Both the position numbers and the translations under genes were made by a program. Under the pieces are notes generated by a model. It made no database searches. It was given only the letters and a program-made list of their open reading frames with translations, and had not been told where the DNA came from. From contig CAAGKF010000190.1 in the NCBI GenBank assembly GCA_900770345.1, positions 1 to 19,640 of the forward strand: 19,640 nucleotides of DNA, in the 5' to 3' direction. How positions within the stretch are numbered: the first letter of the stretch is position 1; each line of letters starts with the position of its first letter. Below, one piece after another: positions 1 through 7,791 of the stretch. This DNA comes from Lachnospiraceae bacterium. Its GTDB lineage: Bacteria; Bacillota; Clostridia; Lachnospirales; Lachnospiraceae.

Positions 1-20
1 ATAAAGTAAAAAACACCATT

Positions 21-71
21 AGGTGCAGTAACTGTTATGGATTGATGTAATCGCAGTTACTGTGCCTTTTT
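21..71 (+). terminator. Rho-independent terminator or leader attenuator hairpin
   Basis: Two arms of 14 nt (21-34 and 54-67) pair with 12 of 14 positions identical to the perfect complement, around a 19-nt loop. They are followed by a run of T at 67-71. This is the usual form of an intrinsic terminator for a gene lying left of the window. It ends only about 30 nt before the ATG at 103, leaving no room for a standard promoter, so it could instead be an attenuator in the leader of the following gene. Confidence 0.7.
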
Positions 72-102
72 GCGTTTTCCGGACTGGAAAGGGGGTGAAA
101 AA

Positions 103-750
103 ATGTTGAGATTGGCAGACGGTACGTCATCGATGCGCAAGGCGATTACAGATCAGATGATTATGGCGTTCAAAGAGGTATTTCAATTTGACAACACCCA
201 TGAAGGGTTAGATATCGATTTGACTCAAATTGAAAAATTTCTGAATGATGCTCCGGATGTAGATTCCGATTTGGGATGCAGTATGGAATTTCTTGAAAGT
301 GTCAAAATGTATGTTCAAAACATGTATACGGAACTGTTGGATCCGGATCATGAGTATACATTTAATGAGTATGGAGAATTTTTGATGAATGAGATCCTGC
401 TTGTTCTGGATCACCGTTTACAGAAAACTCAGAAATCCTGGTCATGCGGTGGATCAAAAGAACTGTGGGATGGAGTTTGGTGCGATTGCACAAGCTGGAT
501 CCAGTATGATTCGCAGGTTCGCGTAGATTCTGGTGATCCTCCGTTAGATGTAGACTATGAAGTCAGACGGCTGATGGCAGCTCTGAAATATCTGCCGGCG
601 TTAGCCGAGCGAGGAGATTACGGATTTATTCTTTACTGGGACTGTGACTTTATCTTTCTTTATGGGATAGATGCAATGTCGGGAGTAATTCCGCCTTATT
701 ATTCACAGCGCTGTACTTTGGATGGTACATTCGTACAGAAAACAATGTAA
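103..750 (+). CDS. Hypothetical acidic protein, 215 aa
   Basis: I do not recognise this protein. The ATG at 103 is chosen because a strong ribosome site (AAAGGGGGTGA) lies just upstream; a TTG at 70 is in frame but sits in the hairpin tail. The product is acidic, with many Asp and Glu in residues 35-65, and has no signal peptide or clear membrane segment. The middle is Cys/Trp-rich (SWSCGG, WCDCTSW) and the C-terminal part is aromatic (YWDCDFIFLYG). It ends about 55 nt before the left end of the IS21-family element, so it appears complete. No function can be assigned; it could be a mobile-element or phage cargo gene. Confidence 0.75.
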   Translation: MLRLADGTSSMRKAITDQMIMAFKEVFQFDNTHEGLDIDLTQIEKFLNDAPDVDSDLGCSMEFLESVKMYVQNMYTELLDPDHEYTFNEYGEFLMNEILLVLDHRLQKTQKSWSCGGSKELWDGVWCDCTSWIQYDSQVRVDSGDPPLDVDYEVRRLMAALKYLPALAERGDYGFILYWDCDFIFLYGIDAMSGVIPPYYSQRCTLDGTFVQKTM

Positions 751-804
751 TACGAAAATTTAGGAAAGCGAGAATGCTGTATATTCCGACGACTTAGCGC
801 ACGC

Positions 805-848
805 TGCACGGCGATTGTGAGCAAGCGTTCCGGTCTGCTGAGCAGTGG
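805..848. repeat. IS21 left end: two 22-bp end repeats
   Basis: Two consecutive 22-bp units, 805-826 and 827-848, match the inverted units at the right end (11105-11170). Shared blocks are TGCACGG, TGTGAGCAA, GTTCCGGT and CTGCTGAGCA. IS21-family transposases bind several repeats at each end, which fits this layout. A possible third, degenerate unit lies around 862-885. Confidence 0.75.
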
Positions 849-1125
849 CGGTAAATTGTAGAAGTTCCGTTCCGCTCTGCGGCTGTCAAGGGGCTTTCGC
901 GGCATAAACGGGGCTAAAAGCAGCCCCATTTATTCCACGGTTCCCTTGACACCCTTGCTTTTCTGCGTGCCAGGTCGGTGCCGACAACGGGGAACTGAAT
1001 CAGCTCCAATTATTCACGTTGTCGTACGTTTATGATACGCAGGAAAGCCGCTCCACTACTTATTAACAAGCTGGAGGAATATGTGGGACCCTGCCCCACC
1101 CCCCGGCCTCCTCCAAAGAACTGAA
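849..1125. other. Non-coding left arm of IS21 element with inverted repeats
   Basis: No convincing gene is present here. It contains a long-range inverted pair, TGTCAAGGG (884-892) and CCCTTGACA (943-951). Inside it is a compact hairpin GGGGCT-AAAAGC-AGCCCC (910-927). This may be a transcription barrier protecting the istAB operon from outside transcripts, but that is inference. Confidence 0.5.
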
Positions 1126-1326
1126 TTAGTCGAGCTTTTCAGGAAGCGGTAAACCCTCTGTCCGGATGAATGTCTCAAGTTGACAGATTCTGTCGCGCAG
1201 ATGCTGGATCTCCAGCCAGTTCTGGTGGGACAATTCCTCTGCTTCCTGCAGAGAATGTAGTGATATCTGATAGTCCATCCAGATATCGCAGGAATGATTC
1301 TTATCGCACTGACACCGCCTATGCAT
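1126..1326 (-). CDS. Small ORF downstream of istB, 66 aa
   Basis: This short reading frame starts with an ATG that overlaps the istB stop codon (ATGCATAG), which suggests translational coupling. The protein begins with a Cys/His-containing segment (HRRCQCDKNHSC). It continues as a Leu/Gln/Glu-rich stretch compatible with a short coiled coil (about residues 24-55). It lies inside the IS21 ends. I do not recognise a family, and it may be an accessory protein of this IS subgroup or a chance ORF. Confidence 0.45.
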   Translation of the reverse strand: MHRRCQCDKNHSCDIWMDYQISLHSLQEAEELSHQNWLEIQHLRDRICQLETFIRTEGLPLPEKLD

Positions 1327-2116
1327 TGGTCGCCGCCTCCTTTTCAGAAGGTGGATTCAGCCCGTGCCGTTTCCGCATGGAGACACGGCCTTCAATCATT
1401 ACATCGTATGCATTGTTGATGATCCGATCCATGATTGCTTCTGCTATAGGGCTTCCTTCTGCAGACTCCGGATCGATGCGGGCATACCATTCCTCATTCG
1501 TATACTGCGTGCAGAGAATCATGGACCCTTTTGAACTGTTGACCCTTGCTTCCACGATTTCCAGGAGATTATAGGTTTCCTGCGATGTCAGGCAGCGGAT
1601 CAGCCATTCATCCAAAATCAGAAGATCTGCTTTCTGATAAGCTTTCACAGACTTGCGGAAAGTTCCTGTTGCCTGCGCGACACTGAGTTCATCCAAAAGT
1701 TCGGGCATCCGGATATAGCGGACCGACTTAAACTTCCGGCATGCGGCATTGCCGAGTGCACAGGCAAGATAGGTCTTGCCGGAGCCGCTGGCTCCCTTCA
1801 GAATGATGTGATGATTCTCGTTGATGTACTGGCAGGTTGCAAAACGCAGGATTTGAGCCTTGTCCAGCTTTCTGTCTGGCAGATATTCAATGCTTTCAAT
1901 ACAAGCAGCCGGGATGGATAACGCTGCCTGGCGGATGTATCGCTGAAGCTTGTTGGCCTGGCGGCGGTTCCATTCTGCATCTGTCAGCAAGGCAAGCCGT
2001 TCTTCGAAGCCGAGGGTGTTGTATGTGGCAGAATCCTCCAGCTGTCTGGTCAATTCCTCTGCCATGGCACTGCAATGGATCTTTTTCAGGATTTCAACCG
2101 TAGATTCGTTGATCAT
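1319..2116 (-). CDS. istB: IstB, AAA+ ATPase helper of IS21-family transposition
   Basis: IstB binds target DNA and activates the IstA transposase in an ATP-dependent way. The 265-aa protein has a P-loop GASGSGKT at residues 108-115 and a Walker B segment LLILDE at 165-170. It also has the usual N-terminal IstB region and the C-terminal basic RKRHGL segment. The ATG overlaps the istA stop codon (AATGA) and is preceded by a GGAGGTGA ribosome site, the typical coupled istA-istB arrangement. The gene appears intact and of normal length. Its partner istA is broken, so IstB is probably poorly or not expressed unless transcription starts within the inserted RIT. Confidence 0.95.
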   Translation of the reverse strand: MINESTVEILKKIHCSAMAEELTRQLEDSATYNTLGFEERLALLTDAEWNRRQANKLQRYIRQAALSIPAACIESIEYLPDRKLDKAQILRFATCQYINENHHIILKGASGSGKTYLACALGNAACRKFKSVRYIRMPELLDELSVAQATGTFRKSVKAYQKADLLILDEWLIRCLTSQETYNLLEIVEARVNSSKGSMILCTQYTNEEWYARIDPESAEGSPIAEAIMDRIINNAYDVMIEGRVSMRKRHGLNPPSEKEAATNA

Positions 2117-2929
2117 TCTGCATCACCTCCCCGGAAAGCGGAGGCGCCGCGGGTGATGCCCTTGCTGTGCTTACCGGTCGAAGCGGCAGGCTCAGAGGCT
2201 TTCTCAACAGGGAGCCGATCCTGTCCATTCTTAAGGATGGTCGTGATGCTCCTCAGTGAAGGCTGCGTGGTGACAGAAAGGATACGCTCGCACGCTTTTT
2301 CTATTCTGGAAGGATTGTAGCGTTCCGCGAGCTTCATGAGCCCAACACAGTATTTATAGCCCTGCTCTGGTTCTTTATCAGAAGTAAGGAAGAAATCAAT
2401 GACCTTCTCTGTGCTTGCACCGTTGTCTTTCGCCCAGGAACGGAAAGAATCCTGATTGTACGAGAGATACTTCTGATGTGCCAGAGGCATATGTTCCTTC
2501 CTGCGGACAGGATCGCGCTGCGCCTTCATTACTCTTGTATGGGAAGCAACACGGTCACCGTGGAAGAATACTTCAACCGTGTCTTTGGTGGTACGGACGG
2601 TTACCTCTTCACCGATCAAATCAAAGGGCACAGAGTATTTATTAGTCCCGTCTGTAACGAGATAATCATTCTGAACCGTTGCAGTGGACCAGACTGCAGG
2701 TTCAAACGGGGTTTTAGGAAGCGGCTGCATGAATTCCTTTTCTTCGTTCTCGTAAGAGAGACGGCGGTTTCCTACCCGTTTTTGAAAAGGACGGGTATTG
2801 AGATCTTCCAGTTTTTCAGCTACGGCTGCCTTTGCTTCCTCGAAAGAGAAGAAGCGTTCATTACGTAAAGCAGCCAGGATCCAGGTGGTGGCATACTTTA
2901 CAGATCCTTCTGCGTTCGGCTTGTCGTCA
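2113..2929 (-). pseudogene. istA: istA 3' part (C-terminal half of IS21 transposase)
   Basis: This part encodes the catalytic Glu region (DKPNAEGSV, third residue of the DDE triad) and the C-terminal IstA domains. The 5' part with the first two Asp residues lies at 10296-11041. The two are separated by the RIT element 2930-10295. Joining them after removing one copy of the 6-bp TCGTCA gives 1557 nt, an exact multiple of three, encoding 518 aa. The joint reads PARVESPDD-KPNAEG, as expected for intact IstA. The fragment cannot give an active transposase because the catalytic triad is split. Confidence 0.93.
2924..2929. repeat. 6-bp direct repeat TCGTCA, left flank of outer RIT
   Basis: TCGTCA here and at 10296-10301 exactly flank the outer RIT. 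One copy belongs to the original istA sequence. This is the likely crossover (overlap) sequence. Confidence 0.85.
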
Positions 2930-3047
2930 TTATCGGTAATTACCGATAACAAGGATTATCGGCGAAAAAGTGTTATTGGCAATCTCAGCCTGAAAAAGTG
3001 CTATAATCGTATTTTCAGACTGAATCGTTGTCTTTGATTGCCGATAA
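2930..3047. repeat. Outer RIT, ritC-side end: palindrome, terminal repeat and distal motif
   Basis: A perfect 20-bp palindrome TTATCGGTAATTACCGATAA (2930-2949) is followed by a 6-bp spacer CAAGGA. Next comes the terminal inverted repeat 2956-2983, with TTATCGGC at 2956 and TTATTGGC at 2973, 17 bp apart. An inverted copy GCCGATAA lies at 3040-3047. The motif probably marks recombinase binding sites. Confidence 0.85.
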
Positions 3048-3051
3048 TTAT

Positions 3052-4116
3052 TTAATCCAGGCCGCAGAAATGGAGCAGATATTCTTCTTTGCCTTTCCAT
3101 TTCTTCTCTGGATAAGATACAATGTTGCCGTTGGAGTCTTTCTCCGGCAATGCTTCCTGATCCACAGAACGAAGTGCGGCTGCCAGTGCCTCATTGTCTG
3201 CATGAGCGTAGATCGATGTTGAATCGATCGATGAGTGCCCCAGAAAATCCTTGATATAAGAAAGCGGTATGCCTGCTTTGAACATTGCCATTCCTATACT
3301 ATGGCGAAAAACATGACAGTGAAGCCCCTCCGGAAAAGACGGATCAACTTCATGCAGTCCTTTTGCATAGGATGCGAGAAAAGAGTTCACTGTTCTGGGA
3401 GCCATTTTCGTATGCTGACCATTATGGACCGTATAAAAAAGATAATCCTGATTTTTTCTGCATGGATGAAATTCATTAAGATAAGCATCCAGATGCGGCA
3501 GGACTTCTGCAGGAAGGGGATTATACCGGGTTTTGTTCCCTTTCCCATGAAGCCGGATCTGTACACTTGCCCCGTTACGAATGATATCATCCAGCTTCAT
3601 GTTGACCAGTTCTTCAATCCTGCCCCCAGTTTCATAAGCATGAATCATGAAGTACTGATTACGTCGCCCATTCCGTGTTGATGTATCCGGCCAGGAGAAG
3701 ATGGATTCAAGCTGTTCAGGTTTCAGGTATTCAAGCTTAGGGTCCGTTTTCCCTTTGAAACGGCGGATTGATTTCACTTTCAGATATAATTCTGATAACG
3801 TGGCATCTTCTTCACTGCAGTAGCATAAGAATGACTTAATTGCTGAAAGCCTGAGATTTATTGTACTAATTGCTTTTGACTCGCTGTCTCTTAACCAGAT
3901 GCAGAAATCATAAACCATTTCTTTTGTAAAGCAGTGAAATCCTACTTTATCAAACGGGATCTTTTTCTGTGAGCGCAGGTATTGGCGATATTGATCCAGC
4001 GAATCAGTATAGTTTTTAACAGTGGCCTCTGTGAACTTACGTTGTACAATCAGATATTTATGCAGGAAGTCCCGGAGAAGTTCATAAAAGTAAAGCTCTG
4101 ATTTTTTAATCTTCAT
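3052..4116 (-). CDS. ritC: RitC tyrosine recombinase of outer RIT
   Basis: This is a 354-aa tyrosine site-specific recombinase (XerC/D-like fold). It has an N-terminal SAM-like DNA-binding domain (about residues 10-115) and a catalytic domain. The catalytic set is complete: R166 (GGRIEEL), K192 (GKGNKTR), H268-V-F-R271, H294 (LGHSS) and nucleophile Y303. It has a C-terminal tail (KKW...LHFCGLD) shared with RitC of the inner RIT. The ATG at 4116 follows a GGAGGTG ribosome site and overlaps the end of ritB by 11 nt. The gene is intact, but its partners ritA and ritB are broken. Confidence 0.93.
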   Translation of the reverse strand: MKIKKSELYFYELLRDFLHKYLIVQRKFTEATVKNYTDSLDQYRQYLRSQKKIPFDKVGFHCFTKEMVYDFCIWLRDSESKAISTINLRLSAIKSFLCYCSEEDATLSELYLKVKSIRRFKGKTDPKLEYLKPEQLESIFSWPDTSTRNGRRNQYFMIHAYETGGRIEELVNMKLDDIIRNGASVQIRLHGKGNKTRYNPLPAEVLPHLDAYLNEFHPCRKNQDYLFYTVHNGQHTKMAPRTVNSFLASYAKGLHEVDPSFPEGLHCHVFRHSIGMAMFKAGIPLSYIKDFLGHSSIDSTSIYAHADNEALAAALRSVDQEALPEKDSNGNIVSYPEKKWKGKEEYLLHFCGLD

Positions 4117-4325
4117 GCGGCACCTCCGGTAGTATGGAAGCGTTTATAGGGCGCATACGCGATTCAAACTCAGGGTAGAATGGCTCTGCCAGTGTAAGAT
4201 AATAATCCGTGTCTGCAAAGTTGGAGTGTCCCATGAACTCACTCAGATAAGGATACAATGCATTTAAATCCGCATGCTCACTGACCCATTTGTTCAGCCT
4301 GTAAACACAGTAGGAGTGGCGTACA
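4106..4325 (-). pseudogene. ritB: Outer ritB 3' fragment (C-terminal recombinase part)
   Basis: This encodes the last about 70 residues of RitB, from the RHSYC motif through GH (FMGHSNF) and the tyrosine region (TDYYL) to the tail PEVPHED. The tail resembles that of inner RitB (PEVPLDE). The 5' part is at 7792-8552. Rejoining across the inner RIT, using the CGAAAA hexamer on the right, gives 975 nt in frame (about 324 aa). It also restores the conserved HDFRHS motif. The insertion falls in the codon of the catalytic arginine, so neither fragment can be active. Confidence 0.92.
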
Positions 4326-4382
4326 AAATCCAAACGTTTGGATTTTCTCCAATATCCAAACTTAAATAAAATCCAAACCTTT
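4320..4382. repeat. Inner RIT, ritC-side end: hexamer, palindrome and terminal repeat
   Basis: The hexamer CGTACA (4320-4325) borders a perfect 22-bp palindrome (4325-4346) made of AAAATCCAAAC and its complement. A short spacer follows, then the 31-bp terminal inverted repeat 4352-4382, identical to 7761-7791 on the other side. The motif ATCCAAAC occurs at 4354 and 4371, 17 bp apart. The layout repeats that of the outer RIT with a different motif. Confidence 0.88.
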
Positions 4383-4439
4383 CAGGGATGATGTCGGAAA
4401 TATAAGAAATAGAGACTGCAAAGGTTTGGATTTTATTTT
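4366..4439. repeat. Inverted motif pair at inner RIT ritC end
   Basis: ATCCAAACC at 4371-4379 is faced by GGTTTGGAT at 4423-4431, with wider arms AATAAAATCCAAACCTTT. The outer span of the motif pair is 61 bp, exactly as at the other end (7712-7772). The inverted copy reaches the ritC stop codon, so it could also act as a transcription terminator for ritABC. Confidence 0.75.
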
Positions 4440-5485
4440 CATCCTTTCTTTCGGACACCGCAGAAATTCACGAGAGATCCATCAGCGTTTTTCCATTTTG
4501 CAGATACTTTTTTATCGTTCTCATCTTCCAAAGTAGCAAGCGCTTTTGCTTTCTCCTCTGTTGTGATATCAAGATAGATCATCGTAGTCTGGAGCTGCTC
4601 ATGGCCAAGCAAAAAGGAGATCTGTACGATATTCATTCCATCCTCCAGCCAGTGTGAAGCCTTCGAATGACGAAATTGATGGGCATGGAGACCCAGTGGC
4701 ACATCTCTGCAGTTTTCATGGGCTGCCTTTGCATACTTTTTCAGCATCTTGCTAATGGCAGGCTGAGTCATTTTTCCGTGACTTCCGGTATTCCTCGAAT
4801 AAAAAACATAGGCCTCCGGATCAGGCGTTTCCCCATGGAACTCTCTTAAGTACCGTGTTAAATGCGCAACAACTTTTGGCAACAGGTAAAGAGTGCGAAT
4901 CTTGTTTCCTTTTCCGATAATGACAACGTATGCTTTTTTGGCGGATAGATGGAGCTGCTTGTTCTTCATCGACAGTATCTCATCCAACCGGGCGGCAGTG
5001 CTGTATAAGAGGATGATGAATGCCAGATCCCTGCGTCCGCATTTGCTTGAGGGATCAGGAGCCTCCATTAATGCCTTTACCGCTTCCCGGGTCAGGCCAT
5101 CCACTTTCTTTTTCAGGCATTTCCGTCGAGGGATTTCGGATGCTTCCAGATAAAGATGCAGGTAAGCAGCGTTACGGCTGCTGAGATATTTTAAAAATGC
5201 ACGCAGGGCTGCCAGCCTGTTATTACAGCTATCCGGGCTGTTTTTTCTCGATTTCTGCAGCCAGACAAGCCACTCTTCTATGACTGTATGGTGGAACGCA
5301 TCGGCACTGAGGCTGCCACATTGAATCTTTTTTTCTTCTTCGAGGTATGTCAGGTACAATGCCAATGTATCCCGGTAAGATTTCAATGTGTTCATGCTGT
5401 CTGTTTTCTGAGATAGGACATAGTTGTTCAGGAATTCTGAAATATACCCAGCGATCTGGATACTTTCCTTAGTAGGTTTCTTCAT
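4439..5485 (-). CDS. ritC: RitC tyrosine recombinase of inner RIT
   Basis: This 348-aa tyrosine recombinase has an N-terminal SAM-like domain at about residues 10-115. Catalytic residues are R166 (AARLDEI), K192 (GKGNKIRT), H269-Q-F-R272-H273, H295 (LGHEQ) and Y304. The C-terminal tail (KWKNADGSLVNFCGV) resembles that of outer RitC. Start and RBS: ATG at 5485 after GGAGGTGCC, overlapping the ritB end by 17 nt, which implies coupled translation. The protein presumably acts with RitA and RitB in excision and integration. Each one's separate role is not evident from sequence. Confidence 0.93.
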   Translation of the reverse strand: MKKPTKESIQIAGYISEFLNNYVLSQKTDSMNTLKSYRDTLALYLTYLEEEKKIQCGSLSADAFHHTVIEEWLVWLQKSRKNSPDSCNNRLAALRAFLKYLSSRNAAYLHLYLEASEIPRRKCLKKKVDGLTREAVKALMEAPDPSSKCGRRDLAFIILLYSTAARLDEILSMKNKQLHLSAKKAYVVIIGKGNKIRTLYLLPKVVAHLTRYLREFHGETPDPEAYVFYSRNTGSHGKMTQPAISKMLKKYAKAAHENCRDVPLGLHAHQFRHSKASHWLEDGMNIVQISFLLGHEQLQTTMIYLDITTEEKAKALATLEDENDKKVSAKWKNADGSLVNFCGVRKKG

Positions 5486-6440
5486 CCAAGGGCACCTCCG
5501 GTATCATCCACTCAGAGCTGTTTTCTGTCTGCTCTTTTATGATCTCTGAAAGACCGGGAACAATGGAATAGTAGTATTTTGTGCTTTCGAGCGTTGTATG
5601 TCCCATACTCTTGCTCAGATATACAAGTTTGTCATGGAATCCAAAACCATAGCCTGTCCATTGGTTGAGGTTTGTTACAGCATAATGGTGGCGGAATTCG
5701 TAGGCGGTGGCATGCGACGTATTGGCTTTGTGCCATAACAGGTTGAAATTTTTTGTTACCCATCCCCGGTTGAAATGGGAATTCCTTATGGAAGGGAAGA
5801 AATATTCCCTTTCCGGCACGATGCCGTTAATGGCTGTATCATATCTGCGCATGATCTCCAGCATCGAATCGTGCAAAACAATGTAGTGCTGGTCATGGCC
5901 CTTGGAATACTGGATATCCAGTATCCCTCTCCTCAGATCCACATTTTTCCTGAGGAGCAGCCGGGCTTCATTTGTACGGATCCCACTGCTGTAAAGAAGC
6001 CTGAAAAATACAGGGACAGACATTTTTCTTATAATAGTTTCTTTCCTGTTGTTGATAATCGGTATGCTGTCACATTCATGGAAAAACCGGATAAGTTCTT
6101 CCTCTGTAAAGGCATGTGGGAGGTATGTCCGCCTTTCTTTCCGGGGAATCTGCGGAGGCTGAACATGGGATAGGCCCCGCATGTTCAGAAAACGGACGAA
6201 GCTGTCTACCACATAGATCCTCGACCGGCAGGAGTTGTTGGTTTCTGTACTCCGCTGCCGGCACCAGCCGTCAACCATTTCCTGTGTCAATGCGGTAGCA
6301 CACGGATCAGTCGCATGGCAGTAATGGTCAAACAGCATCAGGTTTTCCTCATAGGAAGAATCATTCCATCGCTGGGATGCCTGCCGATACCGTATAAAGC
6401 TATGGATCTGTGGGGAAAGGAAAGAACGGAATTCTTTCAT
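5469..6440 (-). CDS. ritB: RitB tyrosine recombinase of inner RIT
   Basis: This 323-aa tyrosine recombinase carries R155 (SSGIRTNEA), K180 (YSKGHDQ), the box II segment AYEFRHHY with R250, H281 (MGHTT) and a TKYYY motif with Y290 as the likely nucleophile. The first His of the usual HxxR motif is Tyr here (Y247). Outer RitB keeps His at the equivalent place (HDFR). The ATG at 6440 overlaps the ritA stop (ATGA) and has a GGAGGTGC site. The gene is intact. Confidence 0.93.
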   Translation of the reverse strand: MKEFRSFLSPQIHSFIRYRQASQRWNDSSYEENLMLFDHYCHATDPCATALTQEMVDGWCRQRSTETNNSCRSRIYVVDSFVRFLNMRGLSHVQPPQIPRKERRTYLPHAFTEEELIRFFHECDSIPIINNRKETIIRKMSVPVFFRLLYSSGIRTNEARLLLRKNVDLRRGILDIQYSKGHDQHYIVLHDSMLEIMRRYDTAINGIVPEREYFFPSIRNSHFNRGWVTKNFNLLWHKANTSHATAYEFRHHYAVTNLNQWTGYGFGFHDKLVYLSKSMGHTTLESTKYYYSIVPGLSEIIKEQTENSSEWMIPEVPLDEETY

Positions 6441-7663
6441 ATGGACAGCACCTCCTTTGCCAGGGGGAACGGTTCCACGCTAAGAGCACATTCCTTTAAA
6501 TGCACAAAATCTGCCTTTAGATAAGGCTCAAGGGAATCCGGGGCTGTATGTCCGAGAGTCTGTGTGATCACAGGCTGTGGTACACCTTTTTCCAGCATAG
6601 AGGATGCCAGGTTGTGCCGGAAGATGTGTGTCCCCTTCCTGTCTCCTGGATTCTGCCGTACTCCTGCGATCCGACAGATTTTTGCCACGATGTTTGCGAT
6701 TCCCTGGGTAGACAATGGTGAAAATGGATGTGTTTCTGTTAGGAACAGGCGGAGGCAGCCGGTATCCGTCCTTTCCGATTCCAGATAATCATATATGGCA
6801 TTCCCCACAACAGCAGAAAGAGGAAGTTCTAAGGGTACGGATGTTTTCTGCTGTGTGACCAGTATCCGTTCATTTTCCCAGTCAATGGAATGGAAGGTAA
6901 GCCCGGCGATGTCACAGCCCCGGAGCCCCGTAAAAAGGAGCAGGAAGAGAATCGCCCGATTACGTGCGGAAACTTCGCCTTTTTCTGCTGCTTCCCGTAG
7001 AAGCCTGACTTCATCCTGCGTAAGATACTGGATATTTTTTCTGTTTTCCCTGAGCACAGGTAGGAAACTGAGCACCTTCCGGCACTGGGCTGCTTTCCAG
7101 TTAAGCCCTGCTTTGAACACTGCTGCAATGTTTTTCTTGTAAGAGCAGCTTCTTTGCAAAGAACCATCTTCTGCGAGAAAGAATGACAGGACATCATCTT
7201 CCGTTATTGCATCCAGACACTGGGCACCCCGTTGCTGTATCTGATGTAAAAAAGATGCCGTATTGAGTGATTCACCCCGTATGGTCGATTCCTTCTTTCC
7301 CCGTTTTTCTTCAAATATACGGTAAAAATCAATCAATTCCCGGAATTCCGGACAAAGCAGGTGATAGGAACCCCTCTCAAACAAGGTATGTCGGCTTCTG
7401 CCGTCAGGCATGCGGCCGAAGTCATCAAACTGCTCCAACGCCCCAATGATAGTTCTTTTGTTTCGCAGATAATCTTCAGAGTGCGGTGCCTTTAAGTAAT
7501 CAAGGTAAACATCCCGGTAAGACTGCCAGCTGTGGCTGCCTGCTTTAGCCAGTATACGGTTAATCTCCTCCTTGAATCGGTGTATGTAAGTGCTGGAATA
7601 ACCGTTGTTTTCCATGAAGGAAAGAAGTTCTTCATGGTGTTCCTTTAAGTTTTGTAAATCCAT
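6437..7663 (-). CDS. ritA: RitA tyrosine recombinase of inner RIT
   Basis: This is the first gene of the inner trio, a 408-aa tyrosine recombinase. The N-terminal half (residues 1-205) contains one or two helical SAM-like DNA-binding segments. The catalytic half has R248 (TGLRGCDI), K273 (QQKTSVPL), H346-I-F-R349-H350, H372 (LGHTA) and Y381. The ATG at 7663 follows GGGAGGTCATACC. The leader between the terminal repeat and the ATG (7664-7760) should hold the promoter; I could not fix a convincing -35/-10 pair. The gene overlaps ritB by 4 nt and appears functional. Confidence 0.93.
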   Translation of the reverse strand: MDLQNLKEHHEELLSFMENNGYSSTYIHRFKEEINRILAKAGSHSWQSYRDVYLDYLKAPHSEDYLRNKRTIIGALEQFDDFGRMPDGRSRHTLFERGSYHLLCPEFRELIDFYRIFEEKRGKKESTIRGESLNTASFLHQIQQRGAQCLDAITEDDVLSFFLAEDGSLQRSCSYKKNIAAVFKAGLNWKAAQCRKVLSFLPVLRENRKNIQYLTQDEVRLLREAAEKGEVSARNRAILFLLLFTGLRGCDIAGLTFHSIDWENERILVTQQKTSVPLELPLSAVVGNAIYDYLESERTDTGCLRLFLTETHPFSPLSTQGIANIVAKICRIAGVRQNPGDRKGTHIFRHNLASSMLEKGVPQPVITQTLGHTAPDSLEPYLKADFVHLKECALSVEPFPLAKEVLSI

Positions 7664-7704
7664 GGTATGACCTCCCTTTTTGTTATAAAGGAATCATACA
7701 CCAA

Positions 7705-7791
7705 AAATAAAATCCAAACCTTTTCAGATGCTATTTATTGCATTTCCTGCATTATCTGCAAAAGGTTTGGATTTTATTTAAGTTTGGATAT
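7705..7791. repeat. Inner RIT, ritA-side end: terminal repeat and distal inverted motif
   Basis: The terminal inverted repeat 7761-7791 is a perfect 31-bp match to 4352-4382. An inverted motif copy ATCCAAACC lies at 7712-7720; the pair spans 61 bp, as at the other end. There is no palindrome outside the repeat on this side: the next 6 bp (CGAAAA, 7792-7797) are already host ritB sequence. Confidence 0.87.

Larger units (their letters stand above)
4326..7791. mobile_element. Inner recombinase-in-trio (RIT) element, apparently intact
   Basis: This element of about 3.47 kb has three overlapping complete recombinase genes (ritA 6437-7663, ritB 5469-6440, ritC 4439-5485). Its 31-bp terminal inverted repeats are perfect. 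It sits in outer ritB. The left flank hexamer is CGTACA and the right is CGAAAA; the uninterrupted ritB would read CGAAAA, so the left hexamer came with the element. All three recombinases keep their key residues apart from a substituted His in RitB, so it could still be mobile. Confidence 0.9.
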
